Shown here in pieces: positions 35,386-43,565 of a stretch of DNA of 62,424 nucleotides. The DNA lies in assembly GCF_900142475.1 (NCBI RefSeq), contig NZ_FRAY01000011.1:1-62424 (forward strand). The letters run 5' to 3'. Numbering within the stretch: position 1 is the first letter of the stretch; the number at the start of each line of letters is the position of its first letter. A program made the position numbers and the translations under genes. Below the pieces are notes generated by a model. The model saw nothing but the letters and a program-made list of their open reading frames with translations. It ran no database searches and was not told the origin of the DNA. Source of the DNA: Fibrobacter sp. UWH4. Lineage in GTDB: Bacteria; Fibrobacterota; Fibrobacteria; Fibrobacterales; Fibrobacteraceae.

Positions 35386-36183
35386 TTAACGGGCATTTTG
35401 TTTTTCATCAATATTTCTGAGCGCATCCAGAATCAGGCTCGTGGTATCGGACATCTGGTTGATGTTCACGATATCCGGCATCAGGTGCGTATCGAGCTTG
35501 AACAAAGTCTCGTCGCCCCACGACAGCATCTTTTCCAATGCGTCCGGCCCTGCCAGTTTGCCACACTTGGCGCAGCAGATACGGCCTTCCTGGAATGCGA
35601 TAAATCCCTTTTCGCCGTTGCACTCGAACATGACCGTCCCGGTGATACGGCTCTTTTCCATTGTCTGAGCAAAATCGATAAACGGAAGCACCTTGGCCGA
35701 TGCCAAAAGCGACAGGCGTTCGAATTCGTCGAAAGCCTTGTTCTTTGCGCGCAGGCGGTCGGCGACCACCTTGTAAAGGTACACCATGATATTCGGGTTC
35801 TTGTCCAGGAACTTCACGAATTCCTCGCGCGGAATGTGGAGAACCGTGGCGCCCTCTTCGCCCGCAATCACAGTATTGCTCGTCGGCTCGTTACAGATAA
35901 TGGACATTTCCCCGAAGCAGGTACCCGCATCGAGGGTTGCTAGCGTATTGTAGTGACCGTCGGCCAGGATCTGGCCGCAGATAAAGGCATTGCCGCTCTG
36001 AAGCACGCAGAAGGAATCCCCGACGGAGCCGCCGTTGATAATCACCTCGCCCGCTTCGTACTCACGGATCTGGGCATTCAAAAGCAAATAATCGGCACAA
36101 TCTCTCGGAACCTGCTGCAGGAAAGGAATCCCCAGCTCATAGTTAGCCGCAATCCAATCACCAATACCTGTATGAGTCTTCAT
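35386..36183 (-). CDS. Cyclic-nucleotide-binding domain protein with DUF4388-like C-terminus
   Basis: 265 aa. Residues about 35-140 form a cNMP-binding beta-roll (YEAGEVIINGGSVGDSFCVLQSGNAFI, then GTCFGEMSIICNEPTSNTVIAGEE), though the Arg of the phosphate cassette is replaced. Residues about 170-240 resemble the DUF4388/PATAN domain (SRITGTVMFECNGEKGFIAFQEGRICCAKC). No DNA-binding helix-turn-helix is seen, so it is more likely a signalling adaptor than a Crp-type regulator. Its ATG lies 3 nt after the stop of the upstream substrate-binding gene. Confidence 0.75.
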   Translation of the reverse strand: MKTHTGIGDWIAANYELGIPFLQQVPRDCADYLLLNAQIREYEAGEVIINGGSVGDSFCVLQSGNAFICGQILADGHYNTLATLDAGTCFGEMSIICNEPTSNTVIAGEEGATVLHIPREEFVKFLDKNPNIMVYLYKVVADRLRAKNKAFDEFERLSLLASAKVLPFIDFAQTMEKSRITGTVMFECNGEKGFIAFQEGRICCAKCGKLAGPDALEKMLSWGDETLFKLDTHLMPDIVNINQMSDTTSLILDALRNIDEKQNAR

Positions 36184-36186
36184 GTT

Positions 36187-37503
36187 CTAAAAGATAAAAA
36201 TATTGCGGTACCAGTCAAATTCCTTTCGGGCAGAATCAGCCCCATTCGTTGCATTCTGTATACAGTTCCGCAAACTCTGGAGCAGTTCGGCAGGGTATGC
36301 CACCGCCGACTCGTAGAAATCGTTACCGCCGCCCGGCCCCTTGCGCCCGTCATTCTGACACACGCGTTTTTCCCGGAACGCCCTGATGTGCTTGACGCGC
36401 GGCTCCGCGGCAAGGATGTCTTCCGCACTCGAGAACGCCCCCGGATTCACCCACACATCGGCGCTGTCCGCCACGAGCATGATCTCTTCCAGCGTAAACG
36501 TAAGTTCGCGGCTGGTGTCCGATGCCCACAGGTAGCAGCCTCCTGCATCCCGAATGAGGTGCGCCGTAAAACTGTTGCCGCCCGGAGCGTACCAGACTCC
36601 GCCGTAGTTCATCCCCGCAATCACCCGAGGACAAGGGACTGTGTCATTGCGAGCCGAAGGCGAAGCAATCTCTACTTCTGACTTGTCGGGGGAAGTCTCC
36701 CCCTCGCTCACACGTTGTTGCTCGCTACCCCCTCTAGCGGGGTCCCCCCCCGCAACGCCCCCATTTGCAACCTGCAAGTACGCATTCTTACTTTGTTCAT
36801 AAATCGAATCGGCTCGAGCTTCCACGCCGAACAGTTTTCCAAACAACTTAATCCATTCAATTTTCGCGAGCGGATGTTCCTCCTGCCATTCCGAAGTCAG
36901 CATCAACGGAATCCCGAGGCTATTAATTCGTTCGTAATCATCCTGGCTGCCGCCCGTAGCAAAGTCCATCACCAGGTCCGGCCGAACCGCCAGAATTTTC
37001 TCCAGCGAAATCGACGTTCCGTTCCCGACCTCGGCGACCTCGCCCCGCTGCACCCGCGCATACAGGGCACTATTCGCGACATACTTTCCCTCGCCCACCG
37101 CCACGATGCGGTCCATAAGCCCCAGGCGAAGCAGGAACCCGACCTGCGCCGACGAAAGCGCAACCACCCTTTCGAGCGGCACACGCAGAACAGTCTCCTT
37201 GGCACGCCCATGCGAAAGATCCACGACGCCCTCGGCCGCGCCTTCCCCTTCGGCCCGTTTGCGCAACGCGAAACGCTTGACCAGCGTGTCACGACCCACG
37301 ACCGAACGGACCTCCAACAGGTTCTCGTCGCAGGGGCTGCCCATCTTCAGGTTTCTCGCGTATTCCAGGGTTGCAAGTTCACCGCACCCGTCCGACTTAC
37401 CGGACTGACCACCATTACCGCAGGCCGAGCACAGGAGCGAGAAAACCGCCCCCAGGAGCACCAGAGCACCTCTTGCGACCATTTTTCCACAAAAATTCAA
37501 CAT
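36187..37503 (-). CDS. ABC-transporter substrate-binding lipoprotein (BtuF/FecB-like) with repeat-derived insert
   Basis: 438 aa from the ATG at 37503, chosen because GGGAG lies 5 nt upstream; longer upstream starts lack this. Lipobox LLCSAC (Cys28). The fold is that of helical-backbone-type siderophore/cobalamin binding proteins: RVVALSSAQVGFLLRLGLMDRIVAVGEGKY, LEKILAVRPDLVMDF, GVWYAPGGNSFTAHLIRDAGG. Between the lobes is a 45-residue Gly/Ser/Glu-rich insert (NGGVAGG...ARNDTVP), encoded by dispersed intergenic repeats. No permease or ATPase genes are nearby, so the ligand is unknown. Confidence 0.8.
   Translation of the reverse strand: MLNFCGKMVARGALVLLGAVFSLLCSACGNGGQSGKSDGCGELATLEYARNLKMGSPCDENLLEVRSVVGRDTLVKRFALRKRAEGEGAAEGVVDLSHGRAKETVLRVPLERVVALSSAQVGFLLRLGLMDRIVAVGEGKYVANSALYARVQRGEVAEVGNGTSISLEKILAVRPDLVMDFATGGSQDDYERINSLGIPLMLTSEWQEEHPLAKIEWIKLFGKLFGVEARADSIYEQSKNAYLQVANGGVAGGDPARGGSEQQRVSEGETSPDKSEVEIASPSARNDTVPCPRVIAGMNYGGVWYAPGGNSFTAHLIRDAGGCYLWASDTSRELTFTLEEIMLVADSADVWVNPGAFSSAEDILAAEPRVKHIRAFREKRVCQNDGRKGPGGGNDFYESAVAYPAELLQSLRNCIQNATNGADSARKEFDWYRNIFIF
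36640..36768. repeat. Composite dispersed repeat inside a coding sequence
   Basis: GTCATTGCGAG..GCAATCTC (36643-36672) joins a segment that on the minus strand reads GGGGGCGTTGCGGGG...CCCCGC...GGGGGTAGCG and then GAGCGAGGGGGAG..TTCCCCC. Both blocks match the intergenic repeat at 19445-19563. It stays in frame within the substrate-binding protein gene. Confidence 0.75.
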
Positions 37504-37620
37504 AATAACTCCCAAAAAAGATCGTAAACCGTTGATTTTTAACATCTTATGCATTTTTTTGTGCCAAAAACCCAAAACATAATGTATTTTATATGACGTA
37601 TACTAGCAACGGAATCTTTT

Positions 37621-38535
37621 ATGAAAACAAAGATAGCCTCTTTTTTGAGCATCGTGGCCCTGAGCCTGCTCACACTCACCACCGGCGCATTCGCCGATGT
37701 CGAAGAAGGTTTTTACGAAAAGGACCACGTCCGCGGGTTCATTTCGATTGGCGCGGACTACCGCGGCATGCGTAGCGAATTCCAGCGCTACGTGAACAAT
37801 ACGGCATTTTCAAACTGGGGCCACCAAGCGGAAGGCTATTACATCGACAAAGACACTAATACCGTCGACACGACCTTTTCCTATTACAGCAGGCTTCCAG
37901 GCTACGACAAGTTCAACGACTACTATCTGGGTCTACACGTGAACATCGGCGCCCAGTACAAGCAGTTCCTGACCTGGTTCGATATCAACTTCATGCCGAT
38001 GCAGACTTCCGAACGCCCTGCAAATTCCTACACAGCCAACATCGAAGGCTACCCCGCAGGTGCCCAGGATGTCGCTCCGAAAAAAACACCATGGACTCTC
38101 TACGATGTCGAATGGTTCTCTTACGGCGCCGACTGGATGTTCGGCTGGAAACTTTTCGGCGAACACACCTTCATCAACCTGATACCCTCTATCGGCTTCG
38201 GCTTCAACATGATCAATTTCCACTTCGCCTCGGAGTTCACCCTTCAAGAAAGGGGGAAACCCGAACACACGGAACTCGCGCGTGACCGCTTCTACAGCAC
38301 TATGGCGACGACCGTGACCGGCGAACTCGAATTCCGCATCGAGCTCGGACGCCTCGGCCTGGGCGGATACGGCGGATACCGTTTCGTGCGCTACAACGAT
38401 CTCGACGTCGAAGGATTCAACATCTTCTATGAAGAAGACGGAACAGACAATGTCGGCGACACCTGGTACCTCGGAGCCCGAATCACTTGGTACTTCCTCT
38501 CCCCGTGGGAAAAGAAACAAGCCGATAAACTATAA
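37621..38535 (+). CDS. Outer-membrane beta-barrel-like protein
   Basis: 304 aa with a Sec signal peptide (cut near GAFA-DV). The mature part is rich in alternating aromatic/hydrophobic strands (RGFISIGADYRG, YYLGLHVNIGAQYKQF, GELEFRIELGRLGLGGYGGYRF, TWYLGARITWYFLSPW), suggesting an 8- to 12-stranded barrel. No family is recognised. Upstream, TATACT/TATATG boxes are possible promoter elements. It is divergent from the substrate-binding gene and is followed by a tandem repeat holding terminators. Confidence 0.7.
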   Translation: MKTKIASFLSIVALSLLTLTTGAFADVEEGFYEKDHVRGFISIGADYRGMRSEFQRYVNNTAFSNWGHQAEGYYIDKDTNTVDTTFSYYSRLPGYDKFNDYYLGLHVNIGAQYKQFLTWFDINFMPMQTSERPANSYTANIEGYPAGAQDVAPKKTPWTLYDVEWFSYGADWMFGWKLFGEHTFINLIPSIGFGFNMINFHFASEFTLQERGKPEHTELARDRFYSTMATTVTGELEFRIELGRLGLGGYGGYRFVRYNDLDVEGFNIFYEEDGTDNVGDTWYLGARITWYFLSPWEKKQADKL

Positions 38536-38733
38536 TGACCGTTCGTGCTCACTGCCACTAGACAATACGAGCGCACTCACTCTCGCAATCACGCCTCGTT
38601 AATACGAGGCGTTTATTGCTCACAGATGACCGTTCGTGCTCACTGCCACTAGACAATACGAGCGCACTCACTCTCGCAATCACGCCTCGTTAATACGAGG
38701 CGTTTATTGCTCACAGATGACCGTTCGTGCTCA
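38536..38733. repeat. 91-bp tandem repeat carrying terminator hairpins
   Basis: Two full 91-bp units start at TGACCGTTCG (38536 and 38627); a third copy is cut after 16 bp (38718-38733). Each unit contains ACGCCTCG-TTAATA-CGAGGCGT followed by TTATT, a terminator-like hairpin. The units appear identical, so the duplication is recent. The rest of the gap to 38811 holds no gene. Confidence 0.9.
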
Positions 38734-38811
38734 CGGACGAACAACGGCAGGCAGTCCGCTTGAGGTCGGACCGCCCGCCGTCGCCTGTGGTCGAGGAATC
38801 TAGAAAGCGGC

Positions 38812-39477
38812 CTAGCTCTTGCGGCCGGGTGCAGAATGGCTCCGTTCAAAGGGATGCTCGCACTGGAAAAAGAACCCGCTCGGTCCCTGCGTCGAATTGG
38901 GAGTCCTGTCGACGACCTTCTCCATGGCCACATAATGGGCGCAGCGGTCCCTGAGGCAGGGGTCGGTCTTCCAATAAACGTTGCGTTTCGCCTTGGGGTA
39001 CACAAAGCTCCAGCCCAGCAGCAGCGTGGGCACTCCCATCAGCCCCAGGCGACTCGGGAGCGGGGCGAACTGCCCCTGCGTGCTGAAAAGCACCACGGCG
39101 TCCAGCTTGCGGTAGACCGCGAACAGCAGCGCATCTTCCATCAGCGCCATGTTCGGCCCGAGCGTCCCCTCGACCGGAGCGGTCGGATTATAATGCACGC
39201 TGTACCCCGCCTGCTCCAGTTCGTGCTGCAACCGGATGGCCCCCTCGTGGTATTCCCTGTAGATATGCGGGTTCCGGTAGGGGTGGTAATAATGCGCCTC
39301 AAGCTCCAGGTCGCGGAAGTTTCCCTTCTCGAAATACTTGAGCGACTGCATCTGCACCCACGACTTCAGGCTCCTGAAATCCAGCTGTGAACGGAACCGG
39401 TGATGGTTCCGGTAATACTCGTTGACCTTCTTCAGCGTATATCCGTCAAGAAAGAACCCGACGCGCAAAGGCTCCAT
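38812..39477 (-). CDS. NYN-domain (PIN-like, LabA-type) protein
   Basis: 221 aa. The N-terminal VGFFLDGYTL fits strand 1 of NYN domains with its first catalytic Asp. Central ALMEDALLFAVYRKLDAVVLF fits the second acidic helix and strand. Where active family members have SGDGDF, this protein has STQGQF, so the third acidic site is lost. A loop with cysteines (about 180-210) follows. NYN proteins are RNA-processing nucleases; this one may bind RNA without cutting. The region before the start (39478-39611) shows no feature. Confidence 0.65.
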   Translation of the reverse strand: MEPLRVGFFLDGYTLKKVNEYYRNHHRFRSQLDFRSLKSWVQMQSLKYFEKGNFRDLELEAHYYHPYRNPHIYREYHEGAIRLQHELEQAGYSVHYNPTAPVEGTLGPNMALMEDALLFAVYRKLDAVVLFSTQGQFAPLPSRLGLMGVPTLLLGWSFVYPKAKRNVYWKTDPCLRDRCAHYVAMEKVVDRTPNSTQGPSGFFFQCEHPFERSHSAPGRKS

Positions 39478-39611
39478 GGTGTAAACCTCCGAAAAAAAAC
39501 GTGCCTATTTCTTAACACGCTTTTTTCAGGAGCCCACATGCCCTTTTTACGGTAAAATTTTGTAAACAAATTAGAAATTGCCGATTCCGCTTCAAAATCG
39601 GCATCGACGAA

Positions 39612-40550
39612 TCAAAGTAACTTTCTTTTTTCCAGGTCGTCCATCAGAGACCCGGGCATCCAGCCCTTGAGTGCCCTGAACTTCGGACTGTCCAACTTGG
39701 CACGCCATTCCGCCGCCTTTTCCTTCTTGCCCGCATCGTGGTAGATACGGACCAAGTTCAGCACCGAGCACCAGTAGCGGATACTTGCGCCGGTACGCTT
39801 CAGGTAATCGGCGGCGCTCTTCTCGCAGATTCCAGCCGCCTCGTCGTAGCGCTTCAGGCGGTAAAGCATGTCCGCCTTGATCTGCAGCATCACGGGATTG
39901 CCCGGAGCCTTCGCGAGGCCGCGCTCGGCGAGCTTGAGCCCCTTCGAGAAATCTTCCTTATCGTAATGCATCCAGATAAGCGGCGTCAGGAACAGCGGCC
40001 AGAAACGCTCGGATTTCTCCGACGCACTGTCGAGAGTCGCAAGGTACGCCTCGCGGTTATCCGACTTGAACGGCACCCAGCTGAAACTCTTGTCGATGTA
40101 GTAGGCGTAAATCGCGAAGAACGCACGCGCCTCGAGCTCCTCGGAATCCTCGAAGGCCTTCGCCGCAGAACGCGTCGTCATGGCCCCCTTCACGGAATGC
40201 CCCGTCTCGCCCTGCACATAGCCCATCTCGAACCTGCGGAGCGCATCCCAGAGTCCCTCCGTCTTGCATTTTTCCAGTAGCTGACCCGCCTTCTGCAGGG
40301 CAGCCGTATCGCCCTTGTCGTCGTAAACGCTGATGCGCACGACATTTTCCAGGACACAGCCCGCGCCCTCGTTTTCGGAGCGGAGCTTTTTCGCGAGCTC
40401 CATGGCATCGCCGTAGCGGAGCGCCATCGTGGCAGAAGTTGCCCTGACCCACAGGTCGTTCTGGCCCGCGGACAACTTGAGCGACGGGACATCTCCCGCC
40501 CAGGTACAGACCGCACACAGCGCAATCGTCGTCAGAATTCGCAAAAACAT
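39612..40550 (-). CDS. Exported TPR-like helical protein
   Basis: 312 aa from the ATG at 40550, chosen because it begins a signal peptide (MFLRILTTIALCAVCTWAGD). The mature protein is built of helix pairs of TPR type, for example GLKLAERGLAKAPGNPVMLQIKADMLYRLKRYDEAAGICEKSA. Such repeats bind other proteins in the periplasm. TACCTT lies 7 nt before the ATG and there is no Shine-Dalgarno sequence, another possible leaderless start. Function unknown. Confidence 0.7.
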   Translation of the reverse strand: MFLRILTTIALCAVCTWAGDVPSLKLSAGQNDLWVRATSATMALRYGDAMELAKKLRSENEGAGCVLENVVRISVYDDKGDTAALQKAGQLLEKCKTEGLWDALRRFEMGYVQGETGHSVKGAMTTRSAAKAFEDSEELEARAFFAIYAYYIDKSFSWVPFKSDNREAYLATLDSASEKSERFWPLFLTPLIWMHYDKEDFSKGLKLAERGLAKAPGNPVMLQIKADMLYRLKRYDEAAGICEKSAADYLKRTGASIRYWCSVLNLVRIYHDAGKKEKAAEWRAKLDSPKFRALKGWMPGSLMDDLEKRKLL

Positions 40551-40613
40551 AGACACAAAGGTAGAAAATAGGAGTGGGAAAACCGCAATAAGGCCCGCAT
40601 TTACATACAAATC

Positions 40614-40660
40614 TGTTGATAAACTATGGATAAAAAACTTTCGTAAACAATTTATTCACA
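40614..40660. promoter_or_regulatory. Cluster of DnaA-box-like 9-mers
   Basis: TTATTCACA (40652-40660, +) fits TTATNCACA exactly. TTATCCATA (40625-40633, minus) and TTATCAACA (40614-40622, minus) each differ at one position. Three in 47 bp of AT-rich DNA; no dnaA or dnaN gene is in the window. Confidence 0.3.
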
Positions 40661-40721
40661 AATCCCCAGACCGCCAAGCACATTCTCCCGCCTGCTTCGC
40701 GGCTTCCACAGACGATATTTT

Positions 40722-40740
40722 TTATTCCAAATTGGAATAA
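40722..40740. promoter_or_regulatory. 19-bp perfect palindrome, operator-like
   Basis: TTATTCCAA-A-TTGGAATAA in the long leader upstream of the 71-aa gene, followed by no T-tract. Confidence 0.45.
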
Positions 40741-40900
40741 TCGGCGCGAGCCGCACTTTTTTCAACAAAGAAACATTTTCGTTCCGTAAATCGTTGACAA
40801 ACAATGAGTTACGATTCCGCACTCAGAAAAACGCTCAAATTTTCCATTTTTCGCAAAAATTACAAAAAGATGTTATTTTCGTCCCTTTTCCCAAAGCACC

Positions 40901-40929
40901 TTGCCCGACAAATAAAAATAATCTATAAC
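40901..40929 (+). promoter_or_regulatory. Putative promoter of the 71-aa gene
   Basis: TTGCCC (40901-40906), 17-bp spacer, TATAAC (40924-40929). It gives a leader of about 90 nt with a weak GTGTT/AACAC hairpin before the GGAGG ribosome site at 41018. Confidence 0.45.
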
Positions 40930-41025
40930 TGGTGTTAAGAAATAAACACTTTTTCAACATTTCAACAACAAATAAACATGTAACGCAACAAACAACTAAC
41001 GGTATCGAAAAAAGACGGAGGTCTT

Positions 41026-41241
41026 ATGAAGCTCTTCCATAAAACATCTGCACTGTCATTCTACATGATCCATTCCGGTTTCAAGGCGTTCAAGGACCGC
41101 GTGAAAGCCGAACTGGACGCAGCGGGTGGCGGCAACCTGGACGACCTTCTGGACGACGACAGCCTGCACGCGTACTACCGCAACGGCGATTCGCCCGACT
41201 ACGTGGCAGCCTCCCTCTGCCCTTCCTGCGAAGAAGACTGA
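41026..41241 (+). CDS. 71-aa orphan protein with C-terminal CPSC motif
   Basis: The GGAGG ribosome site and a strong following terminator support a real gene. The protein has a basic N-terminus (MKLFHKTSALSFYMIHSGFK), a helical charged middle, a Gly/Asp/Leu patch (AAGGGNLDDLLDDDSL) and the ending SLCPSCEED. The CPSC pair could bind metal or be redox-active; the leader-like layout could also suit a modified-peptide precursor, but no modifying enzyme is nearby. It stands alone between long spacers. Function unknown. Confidence 0.65.
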   Translation: MKLFHKTSALSFYMIHSGFKAFKDRVKAELDAAGGGNLDDLLDDDSLHAYYRNGDSPDYVAASLCPSCEED

Positions 41242-41315
41242 AGCCGAAAAAGTCTTTCCCGAACAACCGAAGGGAATACCGTCCTGATTATATAAAGACT
41301 CTCTCCTCCTAGAAA

Positions 41316-41352
41316 CAAAAATTCCGCAGCACGCCGCTGCGGAATTTTTTTA
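41316..41352. terminator. Strong bidirectional terminator
   Basis: AAAAATTCCGCAGC-ACGCC-GCTGCGGAAT followed by TTTTTTT. It serves the 71-aa gene and, from the other side, the LpoA-like gene. Confidence 0.9.
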
Positions 41353-41415
41353 ATCTTATTTCGCGAGACTTGAGTTCGAGTCACGCTCCGGTTCGCCTCG
41401 AGCAGCGCCCCTTCG

Positions 41416-43209
41416 CTACTTGGCAGGGCAGCCTTCCACCGTCTCGAACTTGCCCTTGTTCACGGTCACGATCTTCGCGTTGATGTTCACTCCGCGCTTG
41501 AACTTGATTTCGCCGTAGACGCTCGGGAAATTCGCCGTGTTGTTGATGGCGTTGGTAAGGCTGTTCGGCTTCTTCGCAAGCGAGCTGAACACGATATTCG
41601 CCGCATCGTAGCTGAGGCCGCTCACTTTGTCCTCGCCGGGTTCGTCGCCCCAGCGTTCCTTGAAGTCGCCCACGAACTTCTTCAGGTTCTCGTTGTTGCC
41701 GTCCATGTCCATGGCCGGCACGCTGAAGTAGGAGCTGTCCACCTGGCGCTTGCCCTGGATCAGCAGTTCGCGGCCGTACCAGCCGGATGCACCCAGCAGC
41801 ACGCCCGAAATCTTGTTGAAGGCCACCTGGCCCGCCATGAGGCCCGCATCGCCCGGGTTCGTCGCCGGAATGAAGATTCCCGGAATGTTGAACGTGGAAT
41901 CCTGCATGTAGAAGCGGCGTTCCTTGGCGTTCACCGCGTCGAGGTCGGCGGCGCCGCGCGCAATGTTCTGGCGGCGGTTCAGTTGTTTGAAACGCACGTC
42001 ACGAAGCAGACTGAATTCAGTCTTGTAGTCAGGACGGCCTTCCTCGTAGTTGCGGAACGCCACCACACTTCCGCCGCGGCGTTCCACCGCCTGCGTAAAG
42101 CTCTGCGACATGGAGGCGCCGTAACCGCCCAGCGGGCTTAAGACCGCGAATTCGCGGATGGAAAGGCACTTGGTCGCAAAGTCCGCGATGCTCTTCGCGA
42201 GATTGTCCATGGTGATGTTCACCTGGAAAATGTTCGGTCCCATCTTCGCGATGCCGTCGTCGGTCGCCGTCGGGGTAAGCATCGGGATATTCTGGAAGTT
42301 GCTGCCGAGCCATGCGGCAACGGTCGCCGCGGGGGCGCTCATGATAGGTCCAATCACGGCGACAATGCTGTCCTGGTTCACCGCCTGCTGCGTACGGAGC
42401 AGCGCCTGGGCGGCATCCGCACGGGTATCCGCCACGCGCAGGTTCACCTTGCCCTGGAGCCCCGCCTTTTCGTGAGCGAGAATGACACCCTGGATAGCCG
42501 CGGCTCCGAACTCCGCGAAGTCACCCGACAGCGGCGCAAGCACCAACACCGTCGGCATGCCCGCACCCTGGCCTTCCAGCGATTCAAGGCCCCTCTGGGC
42601 CGTATTGGAAAGGTTCTCCGCTACCCCACCGGCCAAGACCTTCTTGTACCAGTAGCGGGCGGCGCGGTAGCGCCTGGAGTTCTGGCATTCGCGGCCGATC
42701 TGCAACTGCAGCCAGCCGATAACGTCCTTGTCCACCGGATACTTTTCCAGGAGCGCCTGCAGCTGGTCCGCCGTCAAAAGGGAGGCGGCAATCGTCTGGA
42801 TGGCGACATCCTTGGTGCGGCTCTTCGCGGCGGGGTTCTTGGTGTAGGCGAGAATGCGGAGCATCGATTCCACGCCCTCGTACACGTTGCCGCGTTCCGC
42901 CATCACGATGGCGTTCGCGAGTTCCATGCGTTCGCGGTAGGCCGAGTTCACGTAGTATTCCAGGAACCTCGAAGAAAGCTTCAGAGCCTCGTCGCGCTTG
43001 TGGTCGCGCATATAGCATTCGGCAAGCATCACGGCGGCCTTTTCGCCTGCGGGCTTACGGAAGCTGGACTTGTAGAGCTTCTGCAGGGGGGCAACCGCCT
43101 CGGCGCACCTGCCATTCTGGATGAGCGATTTTGCCTGGGCGATTTCGTCTTGGGCAAACAGGGTGGTCGCAAGGCCTGCGGCCAAAACAAACGGTAAAAG
43201 ACATTTCAT
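41416..43209 (-). CDS. LpoA/LppC-like periplasmic-binding protein with N-terminal TPR
   Basis: 597 aa from the ATG at 43209, where a signal peptide starts (MKCLLPFVLAAGLATTLFAQ); the longer ORF reads through the upstream gene in another frame. Residues about 20-225 are TPR-like helices (AKSLIQNGRCAEAVAPLQKLY..). Residues about 235-597 form a type I periplasmic-binding fold (VLVLAPLSGDFAEFGAAAIQGVILAHE, VIGPIMSAPAATVAAWLG). This two-part build is that of LpoA, the activator of penicillin-binding protein 1A, and of branched-chain amino-acid binding proteins. Start is 1 nt after the stop codon of the nucleotidyltransferase-like gene. Confidence 0.75.
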   Translation of the reverse strand: MKCLLPFVLAAGLATTLFAQDEIAQAKSLIQNGRCAEAVAPLQKLYKSSFRKPAGEKAAVMLAECYMRDHKRDEALKLSSRFLEYYVNSAYRERMELANAIVMAERGNVYEGVESMLRILAYTKNPAAKSRTKDVAIQTIAASLLTADQLQALLEKYPVDKDVIGWLQLQIGRECQNSRRYRAARYWYKKVLAGGVAENLSNTAQRGLESLEGQGAGMPTVLVLAPLSGDFAEFGAAAIQGVILAHEKAGLQGKVNLRVADTRADAAQALLRTQQAVNQDSIVAVIGPIMSAPAATVAAWLGSNFQNIPMLTPTATDDGIAKMGPNIFQVNITMDNLAKSIADFATKCLSIREFAVLSPLGGYGASMSQSFTQAVERRGGSVVAFRNYEEGRPDYKTEFSLLRDVRFKQLNRRQNIARGAADLDAVNAKERRFYMQDSTFNIPGIFIPATNPGDAGLMAGQVAFNKISGVLLGASGWYGRELLIQGKRQVDSSYFSVPAMDMDGNNENLKKFVGDFKERWGDEPGEDKVSGLSYDAANIVFSSLAKKPNSLTNAINNTANFPSVYGEIKFKRGVNINAKIVTVNKGKFETVEGCPAK

Positions 43210-43210
43210 A

Positions 43211-43525
43211 TTAAGATTCCGCGGCGGACTGAACCACCTCGTGTTCTTTCTTGATTTGCTTCTGGAGGGACTCGGGCAGTTTCGCCCAATCAATGACATC
43301 GACACGGAACGGAAGTCCACTATCGACGAAGGCCTTCTCGATGGCCGTCATCACTTCGAAGGAAAGGGGCTTTTCGGAAATCACCACCAGTTCCAGTTCC
43401 GTTTCAGGAGTCAGGTCCACCCCCGACACACGGGCGCCATGGGCCCAAACTTCCATTCCTTCGAAATGGAGAGCGAGGATCCTCTGGACCTTTTCCAAAT
43501 GATCAGATTCAATGCATAAAGCCAT
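43211..43525 (-). CDS. Degenerate MNT-type nucleotidyltransferase-fold protein
   Basis: 104 aa. The layout matches small minimal nucleotidyltransferases: FEGMEVWAHGARVSGVDLTPETELELVVISEKPLSFEVM, ending in LPFRVDVIDWAKLPESLQ. The usual GSRARG loop is GARVSG and the catalytic SDLDL has become TELEL, so both Asp are Glu. The LPFRVDVIDW segment remains family-like. No HEPN toxin partner is adjacent; the next gene encodes the LpoA-like protein. TATATTTG lies 9 nt before its ATG without a Shine-Dalgarno sequence. Confidence 0.65.
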   Translation of the reverse strand: MALCIESDHLEKVQRILALHFEGMEVWAHGARVSGVDLTPETELELVVISEKPLSFEVMTAIEKAFVDSGLPFRVDVIDWAKLPESLQKQIKKEHEVVQSAAES

Positions 43526-43565
43526 ATCGACCCAAATATAGTTAAATGGGGGTCGAGCATTCCCG

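Larger units (their letters stand above)
40551..41025. other. 475-nt AT-rich region without genes
   Basis: Holds three DnaA-box-like 9-mers, a 19-bp palindrome and a plausible promoter (listed separately). No ORF with a ribosome site is seen before 41026. Confidence 0.6.

Noticed and set aside
34402-35943. 513-aa plus-strand frame across purM and the cNMP-binding gene
   Set aside because: Antisense to two well-supported genes and unlike any protein family.
38536-38733. CRISPR array
   Set aside because: The units are contiguous 91-bp copies without spacers of different sequence.
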